Shown here one piece after another: positions 43,516-52,009 of a DNA stretch of 64,000 nt. Each line of letters opens with the position of its first letter. Position 1 is the first letter of the stretch. Origin of the DNA: an uncultured Duncaniella sp. (GTDB lineage Bacteria > Bacteroidota > Bacteroidia > Bacteroidales > Muribaculaceae); assembly GCA_910584825.1 (NCBI GenBank), contig CAJUCI010000007.1:43330-107329 (forward strand), given 5' to 3'. The position numbers and the translations under genes are program-made. A model generated the notes under the pieces. It made no database searches. It was not told where the DNA came from and saw nothing but the letters and a program-made list of their open reading frames with translations.

Positions 43516-45498
43516 TTAGTTAAGGAAGTTGACCGACACGCCCATCAGGAAACGGCGCGGGTTGAGGGGATAGTGAGGTATCGAGAAATAGTCCGACCCT
43601 CCGAATACGCCCTGGTTGACATGCGAGAACAGCACGAAAAAGCGCGCCCTCGACAGCTTCATGTTGACGTAGGCATTCATGTAGGGATAATTTCCGCACT
43701 CTATCTCCTTCTGATTGTAGAACGTCATCGTCGACGGCTGATAGGCCGGGGCATAGTAGCGCGAATAATAGTCGAGGTCAACGCCCATCTGCACGTCAAG
43801 CACCTTGGCCACCTTGAAGCTGAGAAACAGGTTGGAATATATGGCCAGCTGGGGCAGCGGCAGCACATCCTCGTTTGACGACTTCTGATAGGTCACGGTG
43901 TTGCGCCAGTTCAGAGCCCTCCACTTGAAATCCTGCTGAAGTCTCACACTCAGCACCTGCACACTTCCGCCGTTCTGCGCCGGCAGACACTGGTCGTTGA
44001 AATAAATCATGTTCTGGATATTCTCGACCCCCACATTTATATTCGTCTTGGTCTGGGGCACATCGAGAATGCCGCCGAAACGCAGACGGCGCACCTTGCC
44101 GAAATCGTTCTGCCACATGAAATGGTTTGACACGAAATTGTTCATCAGGAACGGGGCTGTCGTGTTGCTGAAATGCCCGTAGCCCTTGAGACTCACGGTG
44201 TCGCCGAGCAGTTTGATATGGGTCGACACATTGCCGTCGGCATGAATCTCACCTGCGGCGGGGCCGACGAGGCCGAATTTCACCGTGCCCTCGTAATTGA
44301 GCAGCGTGCCCTGACGCTTGGTGAGCTGCGCGCCCACATACACGAGGTTCTGACGGGTCTTATGCGCCATCCTTTCCTCAAACGGATAAGGGGTTAGCCC
44401 CTCGGGTCGGTCAGGCCCCGAGATGGGTATAGTGTCCACAGCCTGCTTGTAGGTGCGCATCTCGTGAGTGATAAACGCCGCCAGGCCGGCCTTGGCATAC
44501 TTGTTGAATCCCTCCAGCAGGGCCACGCCGAGCGTGTTGCGCAGCGAGGTGTAGGAGGTCTGCTCCTCAGTGCCGTTGGCCGAGATGTAATGGTTGGTCC
44601 AGAAATCCTCCTCCGAAGGGTTGGTGTTGTAAAACCTGTGGCGGTCATCCTCATATGACATTGTCCAGATGAAGCTCGACACCGGCACATACTCGCGCGC
44701 CACAATCGAGTCCTCATACACCGAGTCATACGTCTCCTTCCAGAATCCCACCTTGTAGCGGTGGTTCATATATATCTGCTTGCCTAACAGTCGGCTGCGC
44801 GACTCGGTGAGATTCGTGGGTATGTTCTTGGGATTGATTTTCGACATACCGCCCTGCAGCACGGCCGGGTCGAGGATGTAGAGGTCGTCGGTAATGCCGC
44901 CGTTCTCCTGGTTGAGAGCGTTGTAGGTGTTGACATAGCCCTGAAACTCATATCGGTCACCCATGTAGGAGCCGAAGAGGTTCCACGAAAACGACTTGGC
45001 CGCCTGATTGCTGTACGAGCCTTTCGAGTAGGGATAATCCACCTTCAGGCCTATCTGCCCTTTGGGGCTGAAGTTGCCCGAGAAGAGAAAACGGAAATAA
45101 TCCTGAGCGATTTCACGTCCGCCGCCCGTGTTGTAACCCACTAACGACATGGGTATGCGGGTGTTATAGAACCGCTGGTCCTTCTCCGAGGGGAGCCAGA
45201 AGCGTTTTGCATCCTTGAGGAAGAACGGGCTTATAGGCTCCTGCTCCATGAATATCATGTTTTTTCCGGCCGAGGCCTGATTGCCCGTGGTGGCAAACGC
45301 CGACGACATGGCCGAGGGCACGGCGGTGAGGTAATAATTATAGAGAAGGGTGTCAATCGTGGCGGTGTAGTGCAGTCCGAGCGGCTGGAGTATGCCCCAG
45401 GCATAGCTCGGCTCAACCTCCGGGTCGACAGCTCGCGCCTGGCGGATGCCGAGGACTGACAGTATGACGGCGATAAATATCGGTAATCTCAGTTTCAT
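43516..45498 (-). CDS. Putative outer-membrane porin (Porin_10-like beta-barrel)
   Basis: Outer-membrane beta-barrel protein, 660 residues from ATG 45498 (MKLRLPIFIAVILSVLGIRQ signal peptide). An in-frame ATG at 45585 would add 29 residues but lies upstream of promoter P2. Alternating hydrophobic/polar strands with many aromatic residues run through the protein (for example YEFQGYVNTYNALNQENGG and RFFVLFSHVNQGVFG), and the C-terminus ends GVSVNFLN, a normal last strand. It resembles the Bacteroidetes putative porin family. The substrate is unknown. Two promoters are visible. Confidence 0.8.
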   Translation of the reverse strand: MKLRLPIFIAVILSVLGIRQARAVDPEVEPSYAWGILQPLGLHYTATIDTLLYNYYLTAVPSAMSSAFATTGNQASAGKNMIFMEQEPISPFFLKDAKRFWLPSEKDQRFYNTRIPMSLVGYNTGGGREIAQDYFRFLFSGNFSPKGQIGLKVDYPYSKGSYSNQAAKSFSWNLFGSYMGDRYEFQGYVNTYNALNQENGGITDDLYILDPAVLQGGMSKINPKNIPTNLTESRSRLLGKQIYMNHRYKVGFWKETYDSVYEDSIVAREYVPVSSFIWTMSYEDDRHRFYNTNPSEEDFWTNHYISANGTEEQTSYTSLRNTLGVALLEGFNKYAKAGLAAFITHEMRTYKQAVDTIPISGPDRPEGLTPYPFEERMAHKTRQNLVYVGAQLTKRQGTLLNYEGTVKFGLVGPAAGEIHADGNVSTHIKLLGDTVSLKGYGHFSNTTAPFLMNNFVSNHFMWQNDFGKVRRLRFGGILDVPQTKTNINVGVENIQNMIYFNDQCLPAQNGGSVQVLSVRLQQDFKWRALNWRNTVTYQKSSNEDVLPLPQLAIYSNLFLSFKVAKVLDVQMGVDLDYYSRYYAPAYQPSTMTFYNQKEIECGNYPYMNAYVNMKLSRARFFVLFSHVNQGVFGGSDYFSIPHYPLNPRRFLMGVSVNFLN

Positions 45499-45503
45499 AG
45501 GTG

Positions 45504-45533
45504 CAAATTTAACACAATTCGACCGTACCACAA
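45504..45533 (-). promoter_or_regulatory. Proximal porin promoter (P2)
   Basis: Minus strand TTG (45533-45531), a 19-nt spacer, TAAATTTG (45511-45504). The G of the box is only five bases from the ATG, so a transcript from here would have almost no leader. Confidence 0.6.
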
Positions 45534-45651
45534 CTATAAATATACATAAAATATAGCTGCATGGAGTGGTAAAATCAAGGCACAAAAAAATTATCCGTCA
45601 TCCCGACGAATAATCTTCTTACCTTAAATCTAATACCATGAAAAACTGATG

Positions 45652-45682
45652 CAAAGGTAGGCACTCTTTCGTTCATGGCAAA
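45652..45682 (-). promoter_or_regulatory. Distal porin promoter (P1)
   Basis: Minus strand TTTG (45682-45679), a 19-nt spacer, TACCTTTG (45659-45652): a full consensus match. It would give a leader of about 150 nt. Confidence 0.7.
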
Positions 45683-45756
45683 TTTTTATGCTAAAAAACA
45701 TCATTGCATTAGTATTATTTAACACTTCAAGCCTTGTAAGCTAAAATTTATTTATG

Positions 45757-45793
45757 AAAATGTAGGAAATATGCTAAAAATTCCTTACATTTG
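45757..45793 (+). promoter_or_regulatory. znuA promoter with overlapping inverted repeat (possible Zur operator)
   Basis: TACATTTG at 45786-45793 is the -7 box. It lies in the right half of an inverted repeat AAAATGTAGGAA (45757-45768) / TTCCTTACATTT (45781-45792) with one extra base. A repressor bound here would block the promoter. Zinc control through Zur is inferred from the gene downstream only. Confidence 0.45.
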
Positions 45794-45890
45794 CAAAAAT
45801 TTTACAACGCACACCGTGAGGCTCTGCACCGGCAACCCTCACAATCCATTGTACAGTTTCACTCATCTCCACAGCACAAAAATACACAAT

Positions 45891-46805
45891 ATGAAATCAC
45901 ATAACTGCATATACATACTCACCATCCTCACGATGGTAGCCGCGTGGGTGGCCACCGGATGTGCCGGCGCGCCCTCCGAGCAGCCCATCGTGACCGTGAG
46001 CATCGAGCCTCAGCGTTACATCCTCGAGCAGATTACCGGCGACCGCGTGCAGGTGCGCAGTCTGCTCACCGAGGGTGCCAACCCAGAGACCTACGACCCC
46101 TCGGTGACCCACATGCACAATCTCGGCAACTCGCTCGGCTACCTGCGCATGGGCAACATCGGATTTGAGGTCGCACTCATCGACAAAATCCGCGAGGCCA
46201 ACCCCGACCTGAAGATATTCGACACATCGGCCGGAGTGGTGCCCATCACCGGCACCCACTCCCACGGCGACGGACACGAGCACGAGACCGTAGACCCCCA
46301 CACATGGACATCCGTCAAGAATGTCAAGGTCATCGCCTCCAACATGCTCGAGGCGATGGAGATAATCGACCCCTCCAACAGCAGCTACTACCGCCGCAAC
46401 TACGAGACCTTTGCCACACGGCTCGACTCCATCGACTCGCTCATCACCGTGCGCCTCGCCCCGGTCAAGGGCGCATCGTTTATGGTGTGGCACCCCTCAC
46501 TCAGCTATTTCGCACGCGACTACGGCCTCAACCAGATAGTCGTGGGCAACGCCGACCACAAGGAAAGCTCCATTGCCGACCTGCGCGGTGCCATCGACGA
46601 CGCCCGCAGCCACGGAGCCGGCATATTCTTTTTCCAGAAAGACTTCGACAGCCGTCAGGTGTCGGCCATCAACGCCGAGCTTGAGGCATGCGAGGTGAGC
46701 ATCAACCCACTCACCTATCAGTGGGAGGACGAGATTATAAAGATTGCCGACTCCATAGCATCGAAAGCGGTCGCCCCGCATGACGGTCAGGACAAGACCG
46801 AGTGA
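45891..46805 (+). CDS. znuA: Zinc/manganese ABC transporter substrate-binding lipoprotein
   Basis: Cluster A-I metal-binding lipoprotein, 304 residues. The lipobox is WVATGC (Cys about residue 24). The two-lobe domain has GANPETYDPSVTHM, where the usual first His is Glu; a His/acid loop SHGDGHEHETVDPHTW that captures zinc in this family; the second-lobe WHPSLSYFARDYGL; and the late FFQKDF. An in-frame ATG at 45771 would add 40 non-signal-like residues, so I start at 45891, where a signal peptide follows at once. The stop overlaps a possible GTG start of znuC. Zinc is more likely than manganese because of the His-rich loop (inference). Confidence 0.9.
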   Translation: MKSHNCIYILTILTMVAAWVATGCAGAPSEQPIVTVSIEPQRYILEQITGDRVQVRSLLTEGANPETYDPSVTHMHNLGNSLGYLRMGNIGFEVALIDKIREANPDLKIFDTSAGVVPITGTHSHGDGHEHETVDPHTWTSVKNVKVIASNMLEAMEIIDPSNSSYYRRNYETFATRLDSIDSLITVRLAPVKGASFMVWHPSLSYFARDYGLNQIVVGNADHKESSIADLRGAIDDARSHGAGIFFFQKDFDSRQVSAINAELEACEVSINPLTYQWEDEIIKIADSIASKAVAPHDGQDKTE

Positions 46806-46831
46806 CACCACGGCTCAACACGTTATCCCCC

Positions 46832-47518
46832 ATGACACCCGAGACCATCATATCACTCCGTGACATCAACCAGAGCTGGGACCGCCGCACCGTGCTCAGC
46901 GACATCAACTTTGATGTCAACCGTGGCGACTTCATCGCCATCACCGGCCCCAACGGCGGCGGCAAGACCACACTCCTGCGCATCATCCTGCGACTCCTGC
47001 GCCCCACCTCGGGCACAGTGACCTATCTGCGCGACGGACAGCCCACCAACAACCTCTCGGTCGGCTACCTGCCGCAGAAAAATATGATTGACTCGCGCTT
47101 TCCCATCACCGTCGAGGAGGTTGTGGCCTCGGGCCTGATAGGGGGCAAGACCGACAAATCCACCGCCGCCGAGCTTACCCGCGAGACCGTCCGCCTCATG
47201 GGTCTCGAAGAGCATGCCGCCAAGAGCATCGGCTCTCTCTCGGGCGGACAGCTGCAGCGCGCCCTCCTGGGCCGCGCCATCATCTCGCGCCCCCGCCTGC
47301 TCGTGCTCGACGAGCCTCTGAGCTATGTCGACAAGCAGTTTGAGCACTACATCTACGACCTCGTGGCCGAACTCTCCCATACCACCACCATCCTGCTCGT
47401 CTCGCACGAGATGTCTACCATCGCCGGCATGGCCAACCGCCACCTCATCATCGACCACACCCTGCACGAATGCCACTCGCAACACCATCTCGTGCACTAC
47501 GACTGCGACTGCGATTAA
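46832..47518 (+). CDS. znuC: Zinc/manganese ABC transporter ATP-binding protein
   Basis: Cytoplasmic ABC ATPase, 228 residues from ATG 46832; a GTG at 46802, overlapping the znuA stop as GTGA, would add ten residues and would couple translation. Walker A is GPNGGGKTTLL, the Q-loop YLPQKNMID, the signature LSGGQLQRALLGRAI, Walker B RLLVLDEPLSYVDKQ and the switch His VSHEMS. The tail ECHSQHHLVHYDCDCD is rich in His, Cys and Asp and may bind metal. The permease (ZnuB) that should follow is missing: the next gene, after a repeat, is an esterase. Confidence 0.92.
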   Translation: MTPETIISLRDINQSWDRRTVLSDINFDVNRGDFIAITGPNGGGKTTLLRIILRLLRPTSGTVTYLRDGQPTNNLSVGYLPQKNMIDSRFPITVEEVVASGLIGGKTDKSTAAELTRETVRLMGLEEHAAKSIGSLSGGQLQRALLGRAIISRPRLLVLDEPLSYVDKQFEHYIYDLVAELSHTTTILLVSHEMSTIAGMANRHLIIDHTLHECHSQHHLVHYDCDCD

Positions 47519-47576
47519 GAGAGCGTATTAATAATAAAACCGCCCTGCCGACCGTTCTGATAAATGAACGTAAGTC

Positions 47577-47698
47577 ATAAGATATATAAAGACAAAAGCC
47601 ACATAAGAAACATATGTTTTTTATCATAGAATAGCACTTGATTATCAGAAGAATATATTTCTTATGTTTCTTTTGAAACTTTTGTCCTTATGTATCCC
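47577..47698. repeat. ACATAAGGACATAAG hairpin repeat, copy 3 (degenerate)
   Basis: The left part 47577-47613 contains ATATAAAGACAAAAGCCACA. The right part 47653-47698 contains ATTTCTTATGTTTC and ACTTTTGTCCTTATGT. Pairing is interrupted by an insertion in the right arm. It lies between znuC and the esterase gene. Confidence 0.65.
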
Positions 47699-47762
47699 GT
47701 CCTTATTATAACGCAGTTTCTAATTACCTGATAATATATTCACAATCATCACACATTTCTCC

Positions 47763-49202
47763 ATGAAAAAGACCACACTCCTGGCGGCACTCCTCGCCTT
47801 AGGCACACTCACATCCGAGGCCAAGGTGCGTCCGTCAGCCATGATTGGCGACAACATGGTGCTCCAGCAGCTCAGCAACGCCCGCCTGTGGGGCACAGCC
47901 GACCCCGGCTCAAACATCAAAGTGACCACATCGTGGGACGGCAAGACCTACTCCACATCAGCCGACCGTTGCGGCGACTGGAGCATAGCCGTGGCAACAC
48001 CCGCCGCATCGTTCACCCCCCAGACCATCACCATCACCGACGGCGACCCCATCACCATCAGCAACGTGCTCATCGGCGAGGTATGGCTCGCATCGGGCCA
48101 GTCCAACATGCAGATGCCGCTCAAGGGATTTCCCGGCTGCTGCCTCAAGAACGGCTACAAAGAGATAGCCGGCTCGCGCGAATGGGCCGACAAGGTGCGT
48201 TTCTTCACCGTACCCCTCACCCAGAGCTACACCCCCCTCGACACCGTCAACGCCTCATGGGCAGTCCCCTCGCCCGAGACCGCGCCTGAATTCAGCGCAG
48301 TGGCCTGGCATTATGCCAAGCAGATGTCTGACGTGCTCAACCTCCCCGTGGGCATTGTGAGCGCGGCCTACGGCGGCGCGAAGGTCGAGAGCTGGACACC
48401 GCGCGACATACTCGAGACCTACTCCGACGTGTCGCTCGACCCCAAGGACATCGAAAAGGAGACCCACTACCTGCGTCCCCTTCTGATGTACAACGCCATG
48501 TTCAACCCCGTCAAGCCCTACACCTACAAGGGCATAATCTGGTATCAGGGCTGTTCAAACGTAGGCCAACATGACACCTATGCCGACCGTCTCGCCCGCA
48601 TGATTACCCGCTGGCGCGACGACATCGGCCTCGGCGACATCCCCTTCTACGCTGTCGAGATTGCCCCCTATGAGTACAACGACCCGAGCAACCAGGGCGC
48701 GCCCGAGGCTGCACCCCTGTTGCGCGAAGCCCAGTGGAAAGCCGTCAGCATGGTGCCCAACGCCGACATGATATGCATCAACGACCTCGTCGAGCCTTAC
48801 GAGCGTTACAACATCCATCCCGCCGACAAGGAGTCGGTAGGACGCCGCCTGTGCGACCTCGCGCTCAACAAGACCTACGGCAAGAAGCAGTTCCTCGCCG
48901 GCAGCCCCCGCTACAAGAGCCATCGCATCGAGGGCAACAAGGTGTGGGTAGCCATCGACTCGCCCAATGACGGTGTGTGCCGCAACTATGACGTGATAGG
49001 GTTTGAGGTGGCCGGAGCCGACAAGGTCTTCTACCCCGCCGACGACGTCACATTCCACTGGCAGACCAACGAGATGGTCGTGTCGAGCAAGAAAGTTCCT
49101 CAGCCCGTAGCCGTGCGCTACTGCTTCCGCGACTTCCTCCCCGGCACCCTCTACGGCGGCAACTACCTCCCCATGATACCTTTCAGAACTGATAATTTTT
49201 AG
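47763..49202 (+). CDS. Secreted sialate O-acetylesterase family protein
   Basis: Exported SGNH-type carbohydrate esterase of the SASA/sialate O-acetylesterase family, 479 residues, removing acetyl groups from sialic acids or plant glycans. Signal peptide MKKTTLLAALLALGTLTSEA; N-terminal beta domain (residues 22-105); catalytic block GEVWLASGQSNMQMPL with the nucleophile Ser; WYQGCSN, where family members usually have WYQGESN; and the catalytic His in NIHPADKESVGRR. It ends 18 nt before a hairpin repeat. The natural substrate cannot be read from context. Confidence 0.88.
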   Translation: MKKTTLLAALLALGTLTSEAKVRPSAMIGDNMVLQQLSNARLWGTADPGSNIKVTTSWDGKTYSTSADRCGDWSIAVATPAASFTPQTITITDGDPITISNVLIGEVWLASGQSNMQMPLKGFPGCCLKNGYKEIAGSREWADKVRFFTVPLTQSYTPLDTVNASWAVPSPETAPEFSAVAWHYAKQMSDVLNLPVGIVSAAYGGAKVESWTPRDILETYSDVSLDPKDIEKETHYLRPLLMYNAMFNPVKPYTYKGIIWYQGCSNVGQHDTYADRLARMITRWRDDIGLGDIPFYAVEIAPYEYNDPSNQGAPEAAPLLREAQWKAVSMVPNADMICINDLVEPYERYNIHPADKESVGRRLCDLALNKTYGKKQFLAGSPRYKSHRIEGNKVWVAIDSPNDGVCRNYDVIGFEVAGADKVFYPADDVTFHWQTNEMVVSSKKVPQPVAVRYCFRDFLPGTLYGGNYLPMIPFRTDNF

Positions 49203-49220
49203 TGAGGAATACTCATCTAA

Positions 49221-49344
49221 AGAAAGATACATAAGGACATAAGAGACACAAGCGACATAAGTTTTTATCATTTAGCACCACATCAGATGCTGAAAATAAA
49301 AAACTTATGTCGCTTGTGTCTCTTATGTCCTTATGTACCCTTCT
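49221..49344. repeat. ACATAAGGACATAAG hairpin repeat, copy 4
   Basis: Arms 49221-49266 and 49294-49344 pair over more than 40 bases. In this copy GACAAAAGCGAC is GACACAAGCGAC, and the opposite arm has GTCGCTTGTGTC, so both arms carry the same change. It lies between the convergent esterase and porin genes, 18 and 11 nt from their stops. Confidence 0.9.
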
Positions 49345-49355
49345 AACAAACGCAA

Positions 49356-50672
49356 TTAGAAAGAAAACTGGCACATGGCACCCACTCGGCGGGCCCAGGC
49401 GTGGTCACCGTCAAAGTTCTGACGTCGGCCGAAGTTAGCCTCCGCGCCCACGGTGATACGCGGGGTGATATTGTAGAACACGTTTGCCGCGCCATAGAGT
49501 CCGTACTTGTAACCGTCAGCCGCGCGCGGGGCCGAGGTCATGTTACGCGCCTGGCCGAATGTCACCGAAGCCGACACCTTATGCGAGAAATGGTAGCCGA
49601 GACCGAGGAAATAGCTCCACGAAGGCACCGTGCGCAGACGGCCCGGAGAGTCAAGATTCTCAACGAGGTCATACTGCCCCATCAGGAAATCCCCCCCGAC
49701 ATTGGAGTAAGAGCGGCCGATATTTCCGATGGCATAGACGGTCAGCGGGCTGACGGGATTGAACACCGTCGAGAGCTGCAGGCCGTAGCCCATAGGCGAA
49801 TGGTTAGTGCCGTTGACAAGGTCGCGGTAAGGGAGCACTCGCGTGATGGCCGACAGGCGCACATGCTGGTCCTTAGCCCACTGATACTGCACCATAGCGG
49901 CAAAGTTGGGGACAGTCGCCGAGCGTCCGGCCACGGTTGTGCCGTCGCTCTGAATGGTCATCTCGGGAGTCTCGACCGAGGCCGCCAGCGTCACGCCCGA
50001 CTTGAACTGGTGCATCCATCTCACAAGCAGGGCCGAGAAATCCATGCTCATGGTCGACCCGTTGGCATCTACCGTCGGAGCAATGGCCGAACCGTCAGAG
50101 AATGTCGATGTGGCATAGCCCACAGTCCAGTCATTGATTGTGGCATAAGCCTTTGACAGCTTGAAGTCGCGCCCCTGATAGCCGTTAAACTTGGCCTGGA
50201 TATACAGCTGATATGACCCAATGCGGCTGTTGCGCCCCAGCACGCGCAGAAACAGCGACGTGCCCGACGGCGTGGTGCCGAAATGATTGCGGTTGAGCGG
50301 AGTGTCGCCCATCGGCACATTATACGGCGTGAACGACGCCCCCGGCATCGAGTTGCCCGGGTCATAGTAAGCGCGCATCCTCACTACGCCGCCCACGCCC
50401 ATCGCCATATTGGCGTCATGGCTCATGAACAGGAAGTAAGGGGCGGCAGGGTCCTGATAGTTGCGGAACTGGTCGATATAGAAATTCTCGATAAGCGAGC
50501 GTATAGAGTCCGACGATGGCTTCTGAGCCTCGTTGCCGCCGATTATCATCACATGATGGTCGGCCACGAGTGAATCCTGAGCCTCCTGCCTGACGGTAGG
50601 CGATGCCGCTGACACACTAAGGGCGGCTGCACCCAGGGTCAATCCTAATAAACGACGTGAGATAGTGTCCAT
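49356..50672 (-). CDS. Outer-membrane beta-barrel protein (DcaP-like porin)
   Basis: Exported beta-barrel of 438 residues with a signal peptide (to about residue 22, LSVSAAS), a short N-terminal helix-forming region (about 25-75, SSDSIRSLIENFYIDQFRNY) and then barrel strands ending in RRVGAMCQFSF, with the C-terminal Phe of outer-membrane proteins. The PYFLFMSHDANMAMGVGG start of the barrel resembles DcaP-type trimeric porins with N-terminal coiled coils; this is moderate evidence. The substrate is unknown. The gene is monocistronic, and I found no clear TAnnTTTG box upstream. Confidence 0.72.
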   Translation of the reverse strand: MDTISRRLLGLTLGAAALSVSAASPTVRQEAQDSLVADHHVMIIGGNEAQKPSSDSIRSLIENFYIDQFRNYQDPAAPYFLFMSHDANMAMGVGGVVRMRAYYDPGNSMPGASFTPYNVPMGDTPLNRNHFGTTPSGTSLFLRVLGRNSRIGSYQLYIQAKFNGYQGRDFKLSKAYATINDWTVGYATSTFSDGSAIAPTVDANGSTMSMDFSALLVRWMHQFKSGVTLAASVETPEMTIQSDGTTVAGRSATVPNFAAMVQYQWAKDQHVRLSAITRVLPYRDLVNGTNHSPMGYGLQLSTVFNPVSPLTVYAIGNIGRSYSNVGGDFLMGQYDLVENLDSPGRLRTVPSWSYFLGLGYHFSHKVSASVTFGQARNMTSAPRAADGYKYGLYGAANVFYNITPRITVGAEANFGRRQNFDGDHAWARRVGAMCQFSF

Positions 50673-50842
50673 AATGTAAGGAATTTTGTGAGTTCGCTGT
50701 GTAGTTGATGCGAGTTATTGATAAGACTTGTTATGAATTGATAACAACTGCGGATTAAAAAATGTTGGGCAATATTTAAAAATTGAAAAATTTTGATGAA
50801 TTTCATGTAACAAATCGCCCCTTCCCACGTCTACATAATAGA

Positions 50843-51352
50843 ATGGACCGCAAAGAGTTTGAATCGATAGCCCCCGCGATAAGGGACGGCATCGTCAGAA
50901 TGGTGCGACGTCTCGCTCCCGGCAGCGAGGCATCCGGCCTGCCTGAGGATGTGGCCCAGGACACCCTCCTGCGCCTGTGGACCCGCCGCGACAGCCTCGA
51001 CTCCTACCGCAGCGTCGAGGCCCTGGCTATGGTAATGGCCCGCAACAGGGCCGTCGACATTCTGCGCGCCGAGCACCCCGACCGGCACATGAGTCTCGAC
51101 GGCTTCGACTCCCCCGACTCCGGCCCCTCGCCCCACGAGTCGCTCGAGGCCGACGAGGCCGACAGCACCCTGCGCAACATCCTCGCCTCGCTCCCCTCGT
51201 CGCAACAGGCCCTCATACGGATGCGCCACATCGAGGGAATGGAAATCGGCGAGATAGCCGCGGCCACAGGCTCGTCGGAAAACTCCATACGTGTAGCCCT
51301 CTCCCGCACCCGACGGCACATCAAAGAACTCTTCTCTCAACAAGACGCATGA
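50843..51352 (+). CDS. ECF-type RNA polymerase sigma factor
   Basis: Extracytoplasmic-function sigma-70 factor, 169 residues. Region 2 is GLPEDVAQDTLLRLWTRRDS...ALAMVMARNRAVDILR, and region 4 is LPSSQQALIRMRHIEGMEIG followed by the helix-turn-helix IAAATGSSENSIRVALSRTR. I start at ATG 50843 (MDRKEFESIAP); ATG 50783 would add 20 residues unlike the family. The next gene starts 6 bp later and encodes a membrane protein, the usual sigma/anti-sigma arrangement. Confidence 0.92.
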   Translation: MDRKEFESIAPAIRDGIVRMVRRLAPGSEASGLPEDVAQDTLLRLWTRRDSLDSYRSVEALAMVMARNRAVDILRAEHPDRHMSLDGFDSPDSGPSPHESLEADEADSTLRNILASLPSSQQALIRMRHIEGMEIGEIAAATGSSENSIRVALSRTRRHIKELFSQQDA

Positions 51353-51358
51353 ACGAAA

Positions 51359-51949
51359 ATGAACACTATCAACGACAATAACTACAACGAATGGGTCGAG
51401 CGATTCCTTGACGCCGAGACCACGCTGGAGCAGGAGCGCGAACTCTACGCCTACTTCTCCCGCCCCGACCTCCCCGCCGAGGCCGAGCGATACCGCCGCA
51501 TGTTTGGATGGTATGACTCCCTCGCCCCCTCATCCGCGCCTGCCGCTACCACCACCCCGGCCCAAACTCCGACAGCCACTGCCCCCTCATCATCCCCCCT
51601 GCGCATTCTCCCTCTCCGCCCCTGGCAGTGGGCCGGCATCGCCGCCGCTGTCGCACTCCTCGTCACTGTCGGCATCAACCTGCGCCACACATCGTCTGAC
51701 CTCGGCCATATCGGCGACGACGGCTACATCTACTCGGGCTACATCATGCGTGACGGCAAGAAAATCACCGACCCCACGCTCATCTCGGCCGAGTTTGACC
51801 GCGTGGACCGCGACATCGCCGGACATCTCGCCGCAATGGACAGCCACATCGACTCATACAGCGAACAGGCTCACAAAGAGATAGCCGCATCGTTTGACAT
51901 CGACGACCCCGAGATACGCGAGCTCGTATGGTCGGCACTGGAATTATAG
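51359..51949 (+). CDS. Membrane protein, probable anti-sigma factor
   Basis: Single-pass membrane protein of 196 residues. A cytoplasmic N-terminal part (NEWVERFLDAETTLEQEREL...YRRMFGWYDSL) resembles the short helical region of Bacteroidetes anti-sigma proteins. A Pro/Thr/Ser-rich linker and one membrane helix (WAGIAAAVALLVTVGIN, about 93-109) follow, then a periplasmic region of about 85 residues. No zinc-binding HxxxCxxC motif is present. The role as regulator of the preceding ECF sigma factor is inferred from order, 6-bp spacing and topology. Confidence 0.7.
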   Translation: MNTINDNNYNEWVERFLDAETTLEQERELYAYFSRPDLPAEAERYRRMFGWYDSLAPSSAPAATTTPAQTPTATAPSSSPLRILPLRPWQWAGIAAAVALLVTVGINLRHTSSDLGHIGDDGYIYSGYIMRDGKKITDPTLISAEFDRVDRDIAGHLAAMDSHIDSYSEQAHKEIAASFDIDDPEIRELVWSALEL

Positions 51950-52009
51950 CCGCCCCGCCCGCCCGACAATTCACAGCCAATAACTCCACCACACCACCCC
52001 TTCAGCATC

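Larger units (their letters stand above)
45499..45890. other. Divergent regulatory region porin / znuA
   Basis: No gene is visible in this 392-base AT-rich gap. It holds two minus-strand promoters for the porin (45504-45533, 45652-45682) and a plus-strand promoter with an overlapping palindrome for znuA (45757-45793). Confidence 0.65.
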
